Positions 8,099 through 16,517 of a stretch of 64,000 nucleotides of DNA are shown here, in pieces. A model generated the notes under the pieces. That model was not told the origin of the DNA. It saw nothing but the letters and a program-made list of their open reading frames with translations, and did no database searches. Positions within the stretch are counted from its first letter, which is position 1, and each line of letters starts with the position of its first letter. Source of the stretch: an uncultured Bacteroidales bacterium (lineage in GTDB: Bacteria; Bacteroidota; Bacteroidia; Bacteroidales; Muribaculaceae); the NCBI GenBank assembly GCA_902782465.1, contig CACZNH010000008.1, forward strand, positions 24,408 through 88,407, read 5' to 3'. The position numbers were made by a program, and so were the translations under genes.

Positions 8099-10687
8099 TC
8101 AATTCTTGAAGATGAGTTCGCCATCCTGTGCATCGATGACGATGGGCCGGTCGCGGTTCACCTTCATGGCGATGATGTCCTTGCTCAACTGATTTAGCAC
8201 CATGGCCTGGATGGCACGCTTGACGGGTCGTGCGCCGAATTCGGGGTCATAACCTGCCTTGCTCAGCAGCTGGATGGCGTCGTCGGTAGCCTCAAGGGTG
8301 ATACCGTTCTTTGCCAACATTTTCTTGACACTGGTGAGCTGCAAGGTGACAATCTGACGAATCTGCTCCTCGTTGAGCGGCGTGAACATGATAATCTCGT
8401 CGATACGGTTGAGGAACTCGGGACGGATGGTCTGCTTCAGCATGCCCATCACATCGTCGCGGGTGCGGTTGAAGACCTCTTCGCGGTTGTCATCGGTCAT
8501 GTGCTCGAAGCGCTCGCGGATGAGGCTGGAGCCCAGGTTGCTCGTCATGATGATGATGGTGTTCTTGAAGTTAACAGTGCGGCCCTTGTTGTCGGTCAGA
8601 CGGCCGTCGTCAAGCACTTGCAGCAGGACGTTGAACACGTCGGGGTTAGCTTTCTCGATTTCGTCAAAGAGGACAACCGAATAGGGCTTGCGGCGTACTG
8701 CCTCAGTCAGCTGGCCACCCTCGTCGTAACCCACGTAGCCGGGAGGCGAACCGATGAGCCTGGTGACCGAGAATTTTTCCTGATACTCGCTCATGTCGAT
8801 ACGGGTCATCATGTTCTCGTCGTTGAACATATAGTCGGCAAGCGCCTTGGCAAGCTCGGTCTTACCCACACCCGTCGTACCCAGGAAGATGAACGAACCG
8901 ATAGGACGTCGCGGGTCGTTCAGGCCGGCACGGCTGCGGCGCACGGCATCACTGATGGCCTTGATGGCGTCATCCTGGCCGACGACACGCTTGTGCAGTT
9001 CTTCCTCGAGGTGGAGCAGTTTCTCCTTCTCGCTCTGGAGCATCTTGGTTACAGGAATTCCCGTCCATCGGGATACAATCTCGGCAATGTCATCGCTGTC
9101 GATTTCTTCCTTGATGAGAGCCTTGTCGCCCTGCATCTCACGCAGGCGGTCTTGAATCTCTCGGTTCTCGTCCTCCTTCTGCTTGATGAGGGAGTAGCGG
9201 ATTTCAGCTACGCGGCCGTAATCGCCGTTGCGCTCAGCGCGTTCAGCTTCGAAATTGAGCTGCTCGATGTCGATTTTGTTCTGCTGAATCTTGTTAATCA
9301 GCTCCTTCTCACTCTTCCACTTGGCGTTGTAGTCGTTCTCGCGGTCCTTGAGTTCGGCAATCTGTTTGTCGAGTTCGGCGATGCGCGCTTCGTCGCCATC
9401 ACGCTTGATAGCAGCGCGCTCAATCTCGAGTTGAGAAATTTTGCGCGAGATTTCATCAAGACCCTGCGGCACGCTGTCCATCTCGATGCGCAGTTTGGCA
9501 GCGGCTTCATCAATCAGGTCAATGGCCTTGTCGGGCAGGAAGCGGTCGCTGATGTAGCGCTGACTCAGCTGGACGGCTGCGATGATGGCATCGTCCTTGA
9601 TGCGCACCTTGTGGTGGTTTTCGTACCTTTCTTTCAAGCCGCGCAGGATGGCGATGCTGCTTTCCTCGTCGGGCTCATCGACCATGACAATCTGGAATCG
9701 GCGTTCCAGGGCCTTGTCCTTCTCAAAGTATTTTTGGTACTCGTCGAGGGTGGTCGCGCCGATGCTGCGCAGGTCGCCACGGGCTAAAGCGGGTTTCAGG
9801 ATGTTAGCTGCATCCATAGCTCCGCTGCTTTTGCCAGCACCCACAAGAGTGTGAATCTCGTCGATGAACAAGATGATTTCACCCTGTGCTTGGGTAATCT
9901 CGTTGATGACCGACTTGAGTCGCTCCTCAAATTCACCCTGGTACTTGGCGCCGGCAATCAGCGCACCCATATCGAGTGAGTAAACCTGCTTCATCTTCAG
10001 GTTCTCAGGGACGTCACCGCGCACGATGCGCTGTGCCAAACCCTCGACAATAGCGGTCTTGCCCGTACCGGGCTCGCCGATGAGGATAGGGTTGTTCTTA
10101 GTGCGTCGACTCAGAATCTGCAGCACGCGGCGGATTTCATCGTCGCGGCCGATGACGGGGTCAAGCTTGCCCTGGCGGGCACGCTCGTTGAGGTTGACGG
10201 CATACTTGCTCAAGGCATTGTATTGCTCCTCGGCACTCTGTGAAGTGGCATTCTTGCCCTTGCGGAGCTCGTCGATAGCCGCTTGAAGGCCATCACGCGT
10301 CATGCCTGCATCCTTGAGAATCGAGGATGCGTTTGACTTGATATCAAACAGCGCCATGAGAATCGCTTCAATGGTAACAAACTGGTCACCATTCTTGCTG
10401 GCGATGTCGTTTGCCTTTTCAAGAACCTTGCTGGCCTCATTACTCAGGTAAGGTTCGCTGCCGCTCACGTGTGGCAACTTCTGTAATGCGGCTTCCAGTG
10501 GGCGCTCAACATTGGCGGGGTTGATGTCCAGCTTTTGGAAAATGAAGCGCACAACGGCATCTCCTTCGGTCATGAGGGCCTTGAGCAGATGCTCGGGCTC
10601 GATTGCCTGATTTCCGTTGGTGCTAGTCAGCTGTACGGCTTTCTGTACAACTTCTTGTGCTTTGATAGTAAAATTGTTGAAATTCAT
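8099..10687 (-). CDS. clpB: ATP-dependent protein disaggregase ClpB
   Basis: The 862-residue Hsp100 chaperone resolubilises aggregated protein together with DnaK. The order is an N-terminal Clp_N double repeat (1-145), AAA+ domain 1 with Walker [14 protein letters not shown] and Walker [16 protein letters not shown], the long coiled-coil middle domain (about 405-525) that distinguishes ClpB from ClpA and ClpC, AAA+ domain 2 with [14 protein letters not shown] and [14 protein letters not shown], and a C-terminal D2 small domain. The ATG is preceded by a purine-rich AAAGGAGA, one of the few good Shine-Dalgarno-like sequences in the window. No CIRCE-type repeat was seen upstream. Confidence 0.97.
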   Translation of the reverse strand: MNFNNFTIKAQEVVQKAVQLTSTNGNQAIEPEHLLKALMTEGDAVVRFIFQKLDINPANVERPLEAALQKLPHVSGSEPYLSNEASKVLEKANDIASKNGDQFVTIEAILMALFDIKSNASSILKDAGMTRDGLQAAIDELRKGKNATSQSAEEQYNALSKYAVNLNERARQGKLDPVIGRDDEIRRVLQILSRRTKNNPILIGEPGTGKTAIVEGLAQRIVRGDVPENLKMKQVYSLDMGALIAGAKYQGEFEERLKSVINEITQAQGEIILFIDEIHTLVGAGKSSGAMDAANILKPALARGDLRSIGATTLDEYQKYFEKDKALERRFQIVMVDEPDEESSIAILRGLKERYENHHKVRIKDDAIIAAVQLSQRYISDRFLPDKAIDLIDEAAAKLRIEMDSVPQGLDEISRKISQLEIERAAIKRDGDEARIAELDKQIAELKDRENDYNAKWKSEKELINKIQQNKIDIEQLNFEAERAERNGDYGRVAEIRYSLIKQKEDENREIQDRLREMQGDKALIKEEIDSDDIAEIVSRWTGIPVTKMLQSEKEKLLHLEEELHKRVVGQDDAIKAISDAVRRSRAGLNDPRRPIGSFIFLGTTGVGKTELAKALADYMFNDENMMTRIDMSEYQEKFSVTRLIGSPPGYVGYDEGGQLTEAVRRKPYSVVLFDEIEKANPDVFNVLLQVLDDGRLTDNKGRTVNFKNTIIIMTSNLGSSLIRERFEHMTDDNREEVFNRTRDDVMGMLKQTIRPEFLNRIDEIIMFTPLNEEQIRQIVTLQLTSVKKMLAKNGITLEATDDAIQLLSKAGYDPEFGARPVKRAIQAMVLNQLSKDIIAMKVNRDRPIVIDAQDGELIFKN

Positions 10688-10782
10688 ATAGTTGTGTCTC
10701 CTTTCTTAATCATTTTTTTCACTTCAAAACATCAACACTTGTGCCAAAGACAGAAGACTGACAAAATGGCAGTTTATATACT

Positions 10783-10814
10783 AAAGCGGCCCAGCCATGT
10801 GGCAGAGCCGCTTT
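10783..10814. terminator. Hairpin downstream of the export lipoprotein gene
   Basis: AAAGCGGC and GCCGCTTT form an 8-bp stem with a 16-base loop, 24 bases beyond the stop of the minus-strand polysaccharide export gene and upstream of clpB. Confidence 0.6.
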
Positions 10815-10837
10815 GTAAGTTTTTGTTGTTTAGTGCT

Positions 10838-11650
10838 TTAGAGTTTTGCTCGTACAGTGATAAATGTAAAGATTGACATGAGTGTACCGAGAAGGCCGAC
10901 ACCGAACGAGTAGGCAGGCGGAACGCTCCATACACTGCGTTTTCTGTACTTGTCAGGCTCCACATATACAATGTCATTCTGCTGCAGGAAAAATTCGGGC
11001 TGAGTAAGGAAGTTGGCATCATTGATGTTGATGCGCTTAACAGTTCGCTGGCCAGTGGGGTCAGTGCGGATGAGCATAATGTTGTCACGGCGTCCGTGTA
11101 AGGTCAAACCACCGCAACGGGTGATAGCTTCAATTAATGTGAGACGACCATTATCGGCAGTTACTACACTATTGCTGGCAAGTTCGCCAAGGCAGTACAC
11201 TCTAAAATTCTGGATATGGCACTCAACTGTGGGCAACTCGTTCATGTATTTGGGATAAATGAGGTTCATGATATAGTCCTCAAGGCTGCTCTTGGTTTTG
11301 CCTCCTATATGAAGTTTACCAAGCACCGGGAACTCGATGTCACCGTTGTCATCCACAATATAGAATAAAGCGCTACGGTCACCCATGGAATAAGATGAGC
11401 CTGTACCCAACGTGGGAACGTATTTAATTTTGTTGAAGGGCTTCACTACATCATCGTTCGAAGCCGTCACGTTAATCTGCAACATGTCACCAGGTTTGAT
11501 GGTGAAGTCACTGGCATTCACAGCAGCTTCTGAGAGGTTGGATGCTTGAATGTCGTCGATGTTGGTCATGTAAGGTACGTTCTTGCCGGAGTCACATGCA
11601 GCGAGCAGTAACGCAATAGCAGCAAGCAAAAAGAGATTACGCATTTTCAT
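10838..11650 (-). CDS. Wza-like polysaccharide export lipoprotein
   Basis: The 270-residue precursor has a lipoprotein signal with lipobox LLLAAC (Cys19). The mature part contains the poly-export motif region (FTIKPGDMLQINVTASN), an SLBB-type segment (VYCLGELASNSVVTADNGRLTLIEAI) and a C-terminal hydrophobic helix (about 250-268) that could cross the outer membrane as in Wza. The likely role is outer-membrane export of capsule or exopolysaccharide. It stands alone, divergent from the glycosylase gene, with a CapD-type gene 1.6 kb away. A TATCTTTG -7 box lies at 11686-11693 (minus). Confidence 0.88.
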   Translation of the reverse strand: MKMRNLFLLAAIALLLAACDSGKNVPYMTNIDDIQASNLSEAAVNASDFTIKPGDMLQINVTASNDDVVKPFNKIKYVPTLGTGSSYSMGDRSALFYIVDDNGDIEFPVLGKLHIGGKTKSSLEDYIMNLIYPKYMNELPTVECHIQNFRVYCLGELASNSVVTADNGRLTLIEAITRCGGLTLHGRRDNIMLIRTDPTGQRTVKRININDANFLTQPEFFLQQNDIVYVEPDKYRKRSVWSVPPAYSFGVGLLGTLMSIFTFITVRAKL

Positions 11651-11685
11651 ATTATCTGTTGTTTTTGATTGTTTATTTTAAACCG

Positions 11686-11693
11686 CAAAGATA
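11686..11693 (-). promoter_or_regulatory. -7 box for the Wza-like gene
   Basis: CAAAGATA on the plus strand is TATCTTTG on the minus strand, matching TAnnTTTG, 35 bases upstream of the gene start. No clear -33 TTG was seen. Confidence 0.5.
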
Positions 11694-11769
11694 GTAAAAA
11701 ATGGAATAAGCCGGTTTTTTTTCCGAAAAAACATACCAGAAGAACATTTTTTTCTATTTCTTTGCATCC

Positions 11770-12348
11770 ATGAATGCAACAAATCATCCAATAGAGCATC
11801 ATCCTTGGCCTCCATATGTTCCTGATGAGGCCCGGCATCTTTTTTTGGGAACATTTCCCCCAAAACCTGAACGTTGGTCAATGCCTTTCTTCTATCCAAA
11901 TCGCATCAATGACTTCTGGAGGGTAATGGGTATTATTTTCTTGAAGGACCGGGATGCCTTGTGGGATAATGAGTCGCGACAGTTTGACCTTGAGGCCATT
12001 AAGTCTCTGCTCAACAAGGAGAAAATTGCCTTGTGGGACACTGCTATGGCTGTGCGGCGTCTTAAGGACAATGCCAGTGACAAGTTCTTGGAGATTGTGG
12101 AACCCATTGACCTTGCCGCATTGCTGGCTGCGCATCCCACTATTACTCAGGTTATTGCTACAGGAGAGAAAGCTGCCTCGGTTGTAGCTGCACAGGCTGG
12201 TATCGATGTGCCGCCCATAGGGGAACCTGTGGATTGCAGTATCGCTGATTCCCGCATCAGGTTATGGCGAATGCCCTCTACCTCGCGGGCCTATCCTTTG
12301 TCTCTTGAGAAAAAGGCTGCTGCCTATCGTAGAGTATTCGGCCTCTGA
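11770..12348 (+). CDS. Uracil/hypoxanthine-DNA glycosylase family protein (Mug-like)
   Basis: The 192-residue protein has the UDG-superfamily motif 1 variant HLFLGTFPPKPERW followed by FFYPNRINDFWRVMG, and the C-terminal motif WRMPSTSRAYPLSLEKK. It also has VIATGEKAA, which suits the glycosylase core. The probable role is base-excision repair of deaminated bases. Which base it removes cannot be read from the sequence. Confidence 0.75.
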   Translation: MNATNHPIEHHPWPPYVPDEARHLFLGTFPPKPERWSMPFFYPNRINDFWRVMGIIFLKDRDALWDNESRQFDLEAIKSLLNKEKIALWDTAMAVRRLKDNASDKFLEIVEPIDLAALLAAHPTITQVIATGEKAASVVAAQAGIDVPPIGEPVDCSIADSRIRLWRMPSTSRAYPLSLEKKAAAYRRVFGL

Positions 12349-12389
12349 TTCCTGATGTCGCAATATGGCAGGTTTTTTCACACATTATA

Positions 12390-12419
12390 TTGTTTATTGG
12401 AAGAAAATAGTTAATTTTG
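12390..12419 (+). promoter_or_regulatory. Promoter for the CapD/WbpM-type gene
   Basis: TTG at 12390-12392, exactly 19 bases, then TAATTTTG at 12412-12419 is a consensus Bacteroidota promoter. It leaves a 5' untranslated leader of about 85 bases before the ATG at 12509. Confidence 0.8.
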
Positions 12420-12508
12420 CGGTCATATAAAAGTTCGCTGATGGCCCTGCAGGGCTTCTCGAGGGATTGAAAAGTGAACTATGAAAAAATGATTTAGCAC
12501 ATTTATAA

Positions 12509-14467
12509 ATGGAAGCATTGATAAATAAACTGCTGGATTTGAGGATTTTCAGATGGTTCAGAGTCAAGACGACGCCCCGATGGATAATCCTTCTTCTGGA
12601 TATGCTCATCGTCATGGTGAGTTTTATAGCCACAGTGATGGCTGACATGTATTCCACCCATTTCGTTCAGCCGTCTGGTACCATCTTGCTGAATGCCTTC
12701 ATCGTCATAGCCGTATATTTTGCCGTCACCTATATCTCCAAGAGTTATACCTGTGTTATCCGCTTGTCGGTAATCGAGGATTTGTACCGCATCTTTCTGG
12801 TAATTGTGTTTTCCACTCTCCTGTTGAGCGGTATCAATGTCTTGAAGCTGATGCTTACTGGCTCGACATTCATGAAGTTCTGGGATATTCTTGTCATTGG
12901 TGCCTTGTCGTTCTCGATGATGATGATTGAACGATTGTGCATCAAGTATCTTTACATGCGCATGAACAGTGCCACCGAGGGCCGCAAGCGCGTGCTGGTA
13001 CTTGGAACTTCATTTGCCTCGGTGTTCCTTGCCAATGCACTTAAGGGCGAAATTGGCGGCAAGTATTTGCCGGTGGGATTATTGAGCATCAAGGCCGGAC
13101 AGGAGAACAACGAAATCAACGGTTTCAAGGTCTATCGTTTTGATCCGACCAAGATGACCGAACTCTTTGAGCAAAAGAAAATTGATGCCCTGCTGTTCGA
13201 CAGCAAGAGTAAAAACTTGATGCAGAGCGGTTTCGCAGATTTCTTTATCAAGAATGACATCCCCCTGCTGGCCATGAACAGGGTTGCCGAGTTTGACCAG
13301 GACAAGGAAGACAAAAACATTTCCACGTTCATTAAGGAAGTTCAGATTGAAGACCTGCTGGGGCGTGACCCCATTGTGCTGAACAACCCCATGGTGAGCG
13401 AGCACATCAAGGGCTCATGTGTGCTGATTACTGGCGCCTGTGGCTCGATCGGCAGTGAGATTGTGCGTCAGGTGGCCAACTATGCTGCCAGCAAGATTGT
13501 GCTTTTTGACCAGGCCGAGACGCCCATGCATGATCTGGCCTTGGAGATGAGAAAGGGTTATCCCGGTGCCGACATCGAGCTCTTTATGGGCGATGTGCGC
13601 AACCGCGAACGTGTCGAGGAGGCCTTCAAGGCATTCCATCCGCGTTATGTGTTCCATGCTGCGGCCTACAAGCACGTGCCGATGATGGAAATCAACCCCA
13701 CCGAGGCCATCCTGGCTAATGTCAGGGGTACCCGAAACGTAGCAGACCTGGCACTCAAATATGACGTCTATAAGTTTGTGATGATTTCGACCGACAAGGC
13801 CGTGAATCCCACCAACGTGATGGGATGCACCAAGCGCCTGGCCGAAATCTATTGCCAGTCGCTCTACTTCGATGCCCAGAAGCAAGGCAAGAAGACCCAG
13901 TTCATCACCACACGCTTTGGCAATGTGCTGGGCAGTAATGGCTCGGTGATACCCTTGTTCCGCAAGCAGATTGCCGCCGGCGGCCCCGTGACCGTGACCC
14001 ATAAGGAGATTATCCGCTACTTCATGACAATTCCCGAGGCCTGCTCGCTGGTACTCGAGGCCGGATGTATGGGCAGCGGTGGCGAGATATACATTTTTGA
14101 CATGGGTGAGCCCGTCAAGATTTACGACCTGGCCCGACGCATGATTTCCCTCGCGGGTCTCAAGCCCGAGGTGGACATCAAGATTGACGAAATCGGTCTG
14201 CGCCCCGGTGAGAAGCTTTACGAGGAACTCTTGAACGACAAGGAGAAGACCACTGCAACCGTCAACAAGAAAATCATGATTGCCAAGGTGAAGACCTACG
14301 ACTACCAGGACGTGTGCGCCAAGATAGAGAACATCATCTCTCTTGCTGCAAGTGGTGAGACCCATGCCATGATCTATGCCATGAAGGAGTTCGTCCCCGA
14401 GTATAAGAGCCAGCACAGCAATTTCGAGTCCATAGACAAGGAAATCGAGGCGCAGAGCAAGAACTGA
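12509..14467 (+). CDS. Membrane-bound nucleotide-sugar 4,6-dehydratase (CapD/WbpM family)
   Basis: The 652-residue polytopic protein has about four transmembrane helices in residues 25-135. A Rossmann-like CoA-binding segment follows (VLVLGTSFASVFLANAL), then the extended SDR domain with the NAD motif VLITGACGSIGSEIVRQV, AAAYKHVPMMEINP, ISTDKAVNPTNVMGCTKR (catalytic Met/Lys variant), TTRFGNVLGSNGSVIPLF and RPGEKLYEELL. Such enzymes make UDP-4-keto-6-deoxy sugars for capsule or O-antigen. It has its own promoter and long leader and is followed by a heptamer array. Confidence 0.93.
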   Translation: MEALINKLLDLRIFRWFRVKTTPRWIILLLDMLIVMVSFIATVMADMYSTHFVQPSGTILLNAFIVIAVYFAVTYISKSYTCVIRLSVIEDLYRIFLVIVFSTLLLSGINVLKLMLTGSTFMKFWDILVIGALSFSMMMIERLCIKYLYMRMNSATEGRKRVLVLGTSFASVFLANALKGEIGGKYLPVGLLSIKAGQENNEINGFKVYRFDPTKMTELFEQKKIDALLFDSKSKNLMQSGFADFFIKNDIPLLAMNRVAEFDQDKEDKNISTFIKEVQIEDLLGRDPIVLNNPMVSEHIKGSCVLITGACGSIGSEIVRQVANYAASKIVLFDQAETPMHDLALEMRKGYPGADIELFMGDVRNRERVEEAFKAFHPRYVFHAAAYKHVPMMEINPTEAILANVRGTRNVADLALKYDVYKFVMISTDKAVNPTNVMGCTKRLAEIYCQSLYFDAQKQGKKTQFITTRFGNVLGSNGSVIPLFRKQIAAGGPVTVTHKEIIRYFMTIPEACSLVLEAGCMGSGGEIYIFDMGEPVKIYDLARRMISLAGLKPEVDIKIDEIGLRPGEKLYEELLNDKEKTTATVNKKIMIAKVKTYDYQDVCAKIENIISLAASGETHAMIYAMKEFVPEYKSQHSNFESIDKEIEAQSKN

Positions 14468-14470
14468 CGA

Positions 14471-14505
14471 GTTAACAGTTAATAGTTAACAGTTAATAGT
14501 TGGGA
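14471..14505 (+). repeat. Heptamer array downstream of the CapD-type gene
   Basis: Five 7-bp units: GTTAACA, GTTAATA, GTTAACA, GTTAATA, GTTGGGA. They begin 3 bases after the stop codon. Confidence 0.75.
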
Positions 14506-14597
14506 GTGAGACAGTCCCAACAGAAAAATGTTGTTCCTGTTGTTCAACGTTTATTAAATATATAGTTGTTTGAAAAAAAAGGACGCGGATGCCCGGG

Positions 14598-14618
14598 CTA
14601 ATTGCTAATCGCTAATAA
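14598..14618 (+). repeat. Heptamer array overlapping a promoter spacer
   Basis: Three 7-bp units CTAATTG, CTAATCG, CTAATAA. The TTG of the first unit is also the -33 element of the promoter at 14602-14631. Confidence 0.55.
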
Positions 14619-14631
14619 TTGCTTACCTTTG
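14602..14631 (+). promoter_or_regulatory. Consensus promoter immediately before a small ORF
   Basis: TTG 14602-14604, exactly 19 bases, TACCTTTG 14624-14631. The ATG of the small ORF is only 6 bases downstream, so transcription would start at or next to the ATG (leaderless or nearly so). Confidence 0.7.
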
Positions 14632-14636
14632 CAGCC

Positions 14637-14765
14637 ATGAAACGATTGCCGGTTTTGATAGTTGCAATAGCGCTGGCCATGATGGCGATGGGCACCGAGG
14701 TGCCGACGACGCCCGGCATCTACATCCACCAGGGCAAAAGAATTTGTGTAAGCCAAATGCCATGA
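14637..14765 (+). CDS. Possible 42-residue secreted or membrane peptide
   Basis: An ATG open frame starts 6 bases after a consensus promoter. The peptide has a positive N terminus and hydrophobic core typical of a signal peptide (MKRLPVLIVAIALAMMAMG), followed by a short tail with GIYIHQGKRICV. The tail vaguely resembles the GIYI-NGKK endings of Bacteroidota secreted proteins. It could be a real small exported peptide, or the remnant of a larger gene that lost its middle. Promoter position and signal-like start argue for expression; nothing else supports a function. Confidence 0.35.
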   Translation: MKRLPVLIVAIALAMMAMGTEVPTTPGIYIHQGKRICVSQMP

Positions 14766-14854
14766 TGCTTGCATCAATGGCTGAGGCGCAACCAAATTTA
14801 TGAAAAATTATCGTGAGATAAGGGGAAAAACAATTCCTGCCACTGTGAAAAATA

Positions 14855-14888
14855 GGCATCTGCGCAAATCCGAAAATGCGCAGATGCT
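14855..14888. terminator. Bidirectional terminator
   Basis: GCATCTGCGCA and TGCGCAGATGC form a perfect 11-bp stem with a 10-base loop. It is flanked by AAAAATA on the left and TATTTATT on the right, giving U tracts in both directions. It closes the small-ORF unit on the plus strand and the DUF4251/ECF-like operon on the minus strand. Confidence 0.85.
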
Positions 14889-14962
14889 ATTTATTGTTGT
14901 TTAGCGCCCTTTATCGTCACGATGGCGAGCCCCGGAAAAACAATGAGGCGGCTTGTGAAAAT

Positions 14963-15454
14963 CTAGAACACCATTTCTCCGTCAAATGAGATGGCGTCGC
15001 GGTCATGCCCGTACACGTCGATGATGGCTTTGCCGTTGGTGAACATGTCGATGCGGTAGTGATAGGTGTCCTCGTCATTATTCACATTAAATTCGATGGT
15101 GTAGCGGTTGCTTGTTGGCCGTGTTACCATGTAGTCGGTTATCTTGCCTTTGAAGATTAGGCCCTTGCCGCCACCATAAGGCAGACGATAGGCCTCGCCC
15201 ACGTAGGGCAGGTAACTGTCCACTTCTTCGCCAATCACTTTTAGCGTGTAGTTCGAGCTCACGTGGCGCGGCATGCCGCCTAACGGCTTCATCCAGTCCA
15301 CTGCGATAGTGTAGTTGCCCTGGTCGAGCGCCGCCTGTACCATCTGCACTATTTGGGCCTCGCGTTCAGCCTTGGTCAGGCTGTTGCTTGTGCCGCATGC
15401 AACCAGTGCTGCCAGCATGGTTGCCGCCATAAAGAAGGAAAAGATTTTTTTCAT
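14963..15454 (-). CDS. DUF4251-like lipoprotein
   Basis: The 163-residue precursor has a lipobox AALVAC (Cys20). The mature part begins with a charged helix (SLTKAEREAQIVQMVQAALD) followed by a beta-rich domain (PRHVSSNYTLKVIGEEVDSY, LPYGGGKGLIFKGKITDY) typical of the DUF4251 family of Bacteroidota periplasmic lipoproteins of unknown function. It lies 9 bp downstream of the ECF-like membrane protein gene and shares its promoter and terminator. Confidence 0.75.
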   Translation of the reverse strand: MKKIFSFFMAATMLAALVACGTSNSLTKAEREAQIVQMVQAALDQGNYTIAVDWMKPLGGMPRHVSSNYTLKVIGEEVDSYLPYVGEAYRLPYGGGKGLIFKGKITDYMVTRPTSNRYTIEFNVNNDEDTYHYRIDMFTNGKAIIDVYGHDRDAISFDGEMVF

Positions 15455-15463
15455 AGCTGTATT

Positions 15464-16036
15464 TTACTCAACGACGTGGTACTGGTCGCGGGGACGCCAG
15501 TTGGCCGTCAGGATGGTCATGGTCACGATGGCGAGCACCAGCGTCAGGATAATCATGGACAGGAGCATATACTTGGAGAGCATGCGGCCCATCACTGCGG
15601 CATAGATGTCACCCATGCGGCTGATGACCAGTCCCATCGCTGTCTCGTAGTCAATCCACAGGACAATACTCTTAGTGAAGGGGATGAGTGACAGGGCAGC
15701 ATAGCTGGCGATGACGCCCTTGCGGCCGCGGTAGTTGCCGAACAGCTTGCGCAGTCCCTCGGCAACGCATCCCAGTCCGACGCATCCCAGCGCAAAGTAT
15801 TCGTGTCCCTGTCCGAACAGGAAGTTGACCATGAGCAACAACATGGCGCACAGGATGGCCATGCCAGGCATGGGGTGCTGCTGGTTCAGCTTGAAATAGG
15901 GCCATGCGGCCAACACGGCAGCAAAGACGGCGCTGTAAGTCCATCCGAACGGGTGGATGAACCCCAGGAACTCGGGAAGCGTTACCGCTACCACATATAA
16001 TGCTGCCAATGCTAATACTTTTACTGCTCTTTCCAT
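15464..16036 (-). CDS. Integral membrane protein, probable ECF-transporter S component (MptD/Trep_Strep-like)
   Basis: The 190-residue protein is hydrophobic, with about five or six membrane helices and a short cytosolic C terminus. The LPEFLGFIHPFGWTYSAVFAAVLAAWPYF and FLFGQGHEYFALGC regions resemble the Trep_Strep/MptD family of putative ECF substrate-binding subunits. No ATPase or T component is nearby, so the substrate and even the transport role remain inferred. It is the first gene of a two-gene unit with the DUF4251-like lipoprotein. A TACCTTTG box lies 24 bases upstream. Confidence 0.55.
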   Translation of the reverse strand: MERAVKVLALAALYVVAVTLPEFLGFIHPFGWTYSAVFAAVLAAWPYFKLNQQHPMPGMAILCAMLLLMVNFLFGQGHEYFALGCVGLGCVAEGLRKLFGNYRGRKGVIASYAALSLIPFTKSIVLWIDYETAMGLVISRMGDIYAAVMGRMLSKYMLLSMIILTLVLAIVTMTILTANWRPRDQYHVVE

Positions 16037-16059
16037 GACTTATTAATGTTATAGCGGCA

Positions 16060-16067
16060 AAGGTAAG
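16060..16067 (-). promoter_or_regulatory. -7 box for the ECF-like/DUF4251-like operon
   Basis: CAAAGGTA on the plus strand is TACCTTTG on the minus strand, 24 bases upstream of the gene start. Confidence 0.6.
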
Positions 16068-16159
16068 TCAATTTATTGATTTTACAAGAATGAATGGCGA
16101 CAAAAAAGACGTTTACACCGTTTTTTTGTTATTGTTGATAAGAAAAGGGGGAAAAATTG

Positions 16160-16167
16160 TACCTTTG
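16160..16167 (+). promoter_or_regulatory. -7 box immediately before the HExxH gene
   Basis: TACCTTTG lies only 5 bases before the GTG start at 16173. The surrounding TACCTTTGCAGCC is identical to that before the small ORF at 14637. The candidate -33 TTG (16135-16137) has a 22-base spacer, slightly long. Confidence 0.5.
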
Positions 16168-16172
16168 CAGCC

Positions 16173-16517
16173 GTGAAGATTGTGCGCACCTCGATATTGC
16201 CCTTCCGGGGTTTCTCGGCGATTAATTTGCTGGGGGTTTTGTTCGTGCATCATGGCGTGTACTTGAGCAACGAGCTGATCAACCACGAGCGCATTCACAC
16301 GGCGCAGCAGCGCGAGATGCTGTTCGTGTTTTTCTATCTCGCTTATGTCATCGAGTGGCTGATGAGGCTGCCCATGAGGGGGAACGCCTACCGCAACATC
16401 TCGTTTGAGCGCGAGGCGTACGCCAATCAGCGCAATCCTCACTATCTGGAATCGCGGCAACATTATGCATGGCGCCGCTACATGAAGAAACCCTTATATC
16501 GGTCAAAAAAGAAATGA
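16173..16517 (+). CDS. Small membrane-associated HExxH protein (putative metallopeptidase), unknown function
   Basis: The 114-residue protein starts with GTG. A hydrophobic segment (about 12-30) precedes NHERIHTAQQRE, which contains HERIH and fits the zinc-protease HExxH pattern. Another hydrophobic stretch (LFVFFYLAYVIEWLMRL) and a highly basic C terminus (YRSKKK) follow. FEREAY further on could supply a third zinc ligand (Glu). Its stop overlaps the PBP4 ATG (ATGA), so the two are translationally coupled, suggesting a peptidoglycan-related role. The family was not recognised by name. Confidence 0.7.
   Translation: MKIVRTSILPFRGFSAINLLGVLFVHHGVYLSNELINHERIHTAQQREMLFVFFYLAYVIEWLMRLPMRGNAYRNISFEREAYANQRNPHYLESRQHYAWRRYMKKPLYRSKKK

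Larger units (their letters stand above)
14468..14962. other. 495-bp interval between the CapD-type and DUF4251-like genes
   Basis: This stretch holds, in order, a five-unit heptamer array (14471-14505), an AT-rich stretch, three further heptamers (14598-14618) overlapping a consensus promoter, a 42-codon open frame (14637-14765) and a bidirectional terminator (14855-14888). No larger gene is visible. Confidence 0.6.

Noticed and set aside
8501-9787. Open frame of 428 codons on the plus strand opposite clpB
   Set aside because: It lies wholly within clpB, has no domain or start signals and arises from the high-GC third positions of clpB.
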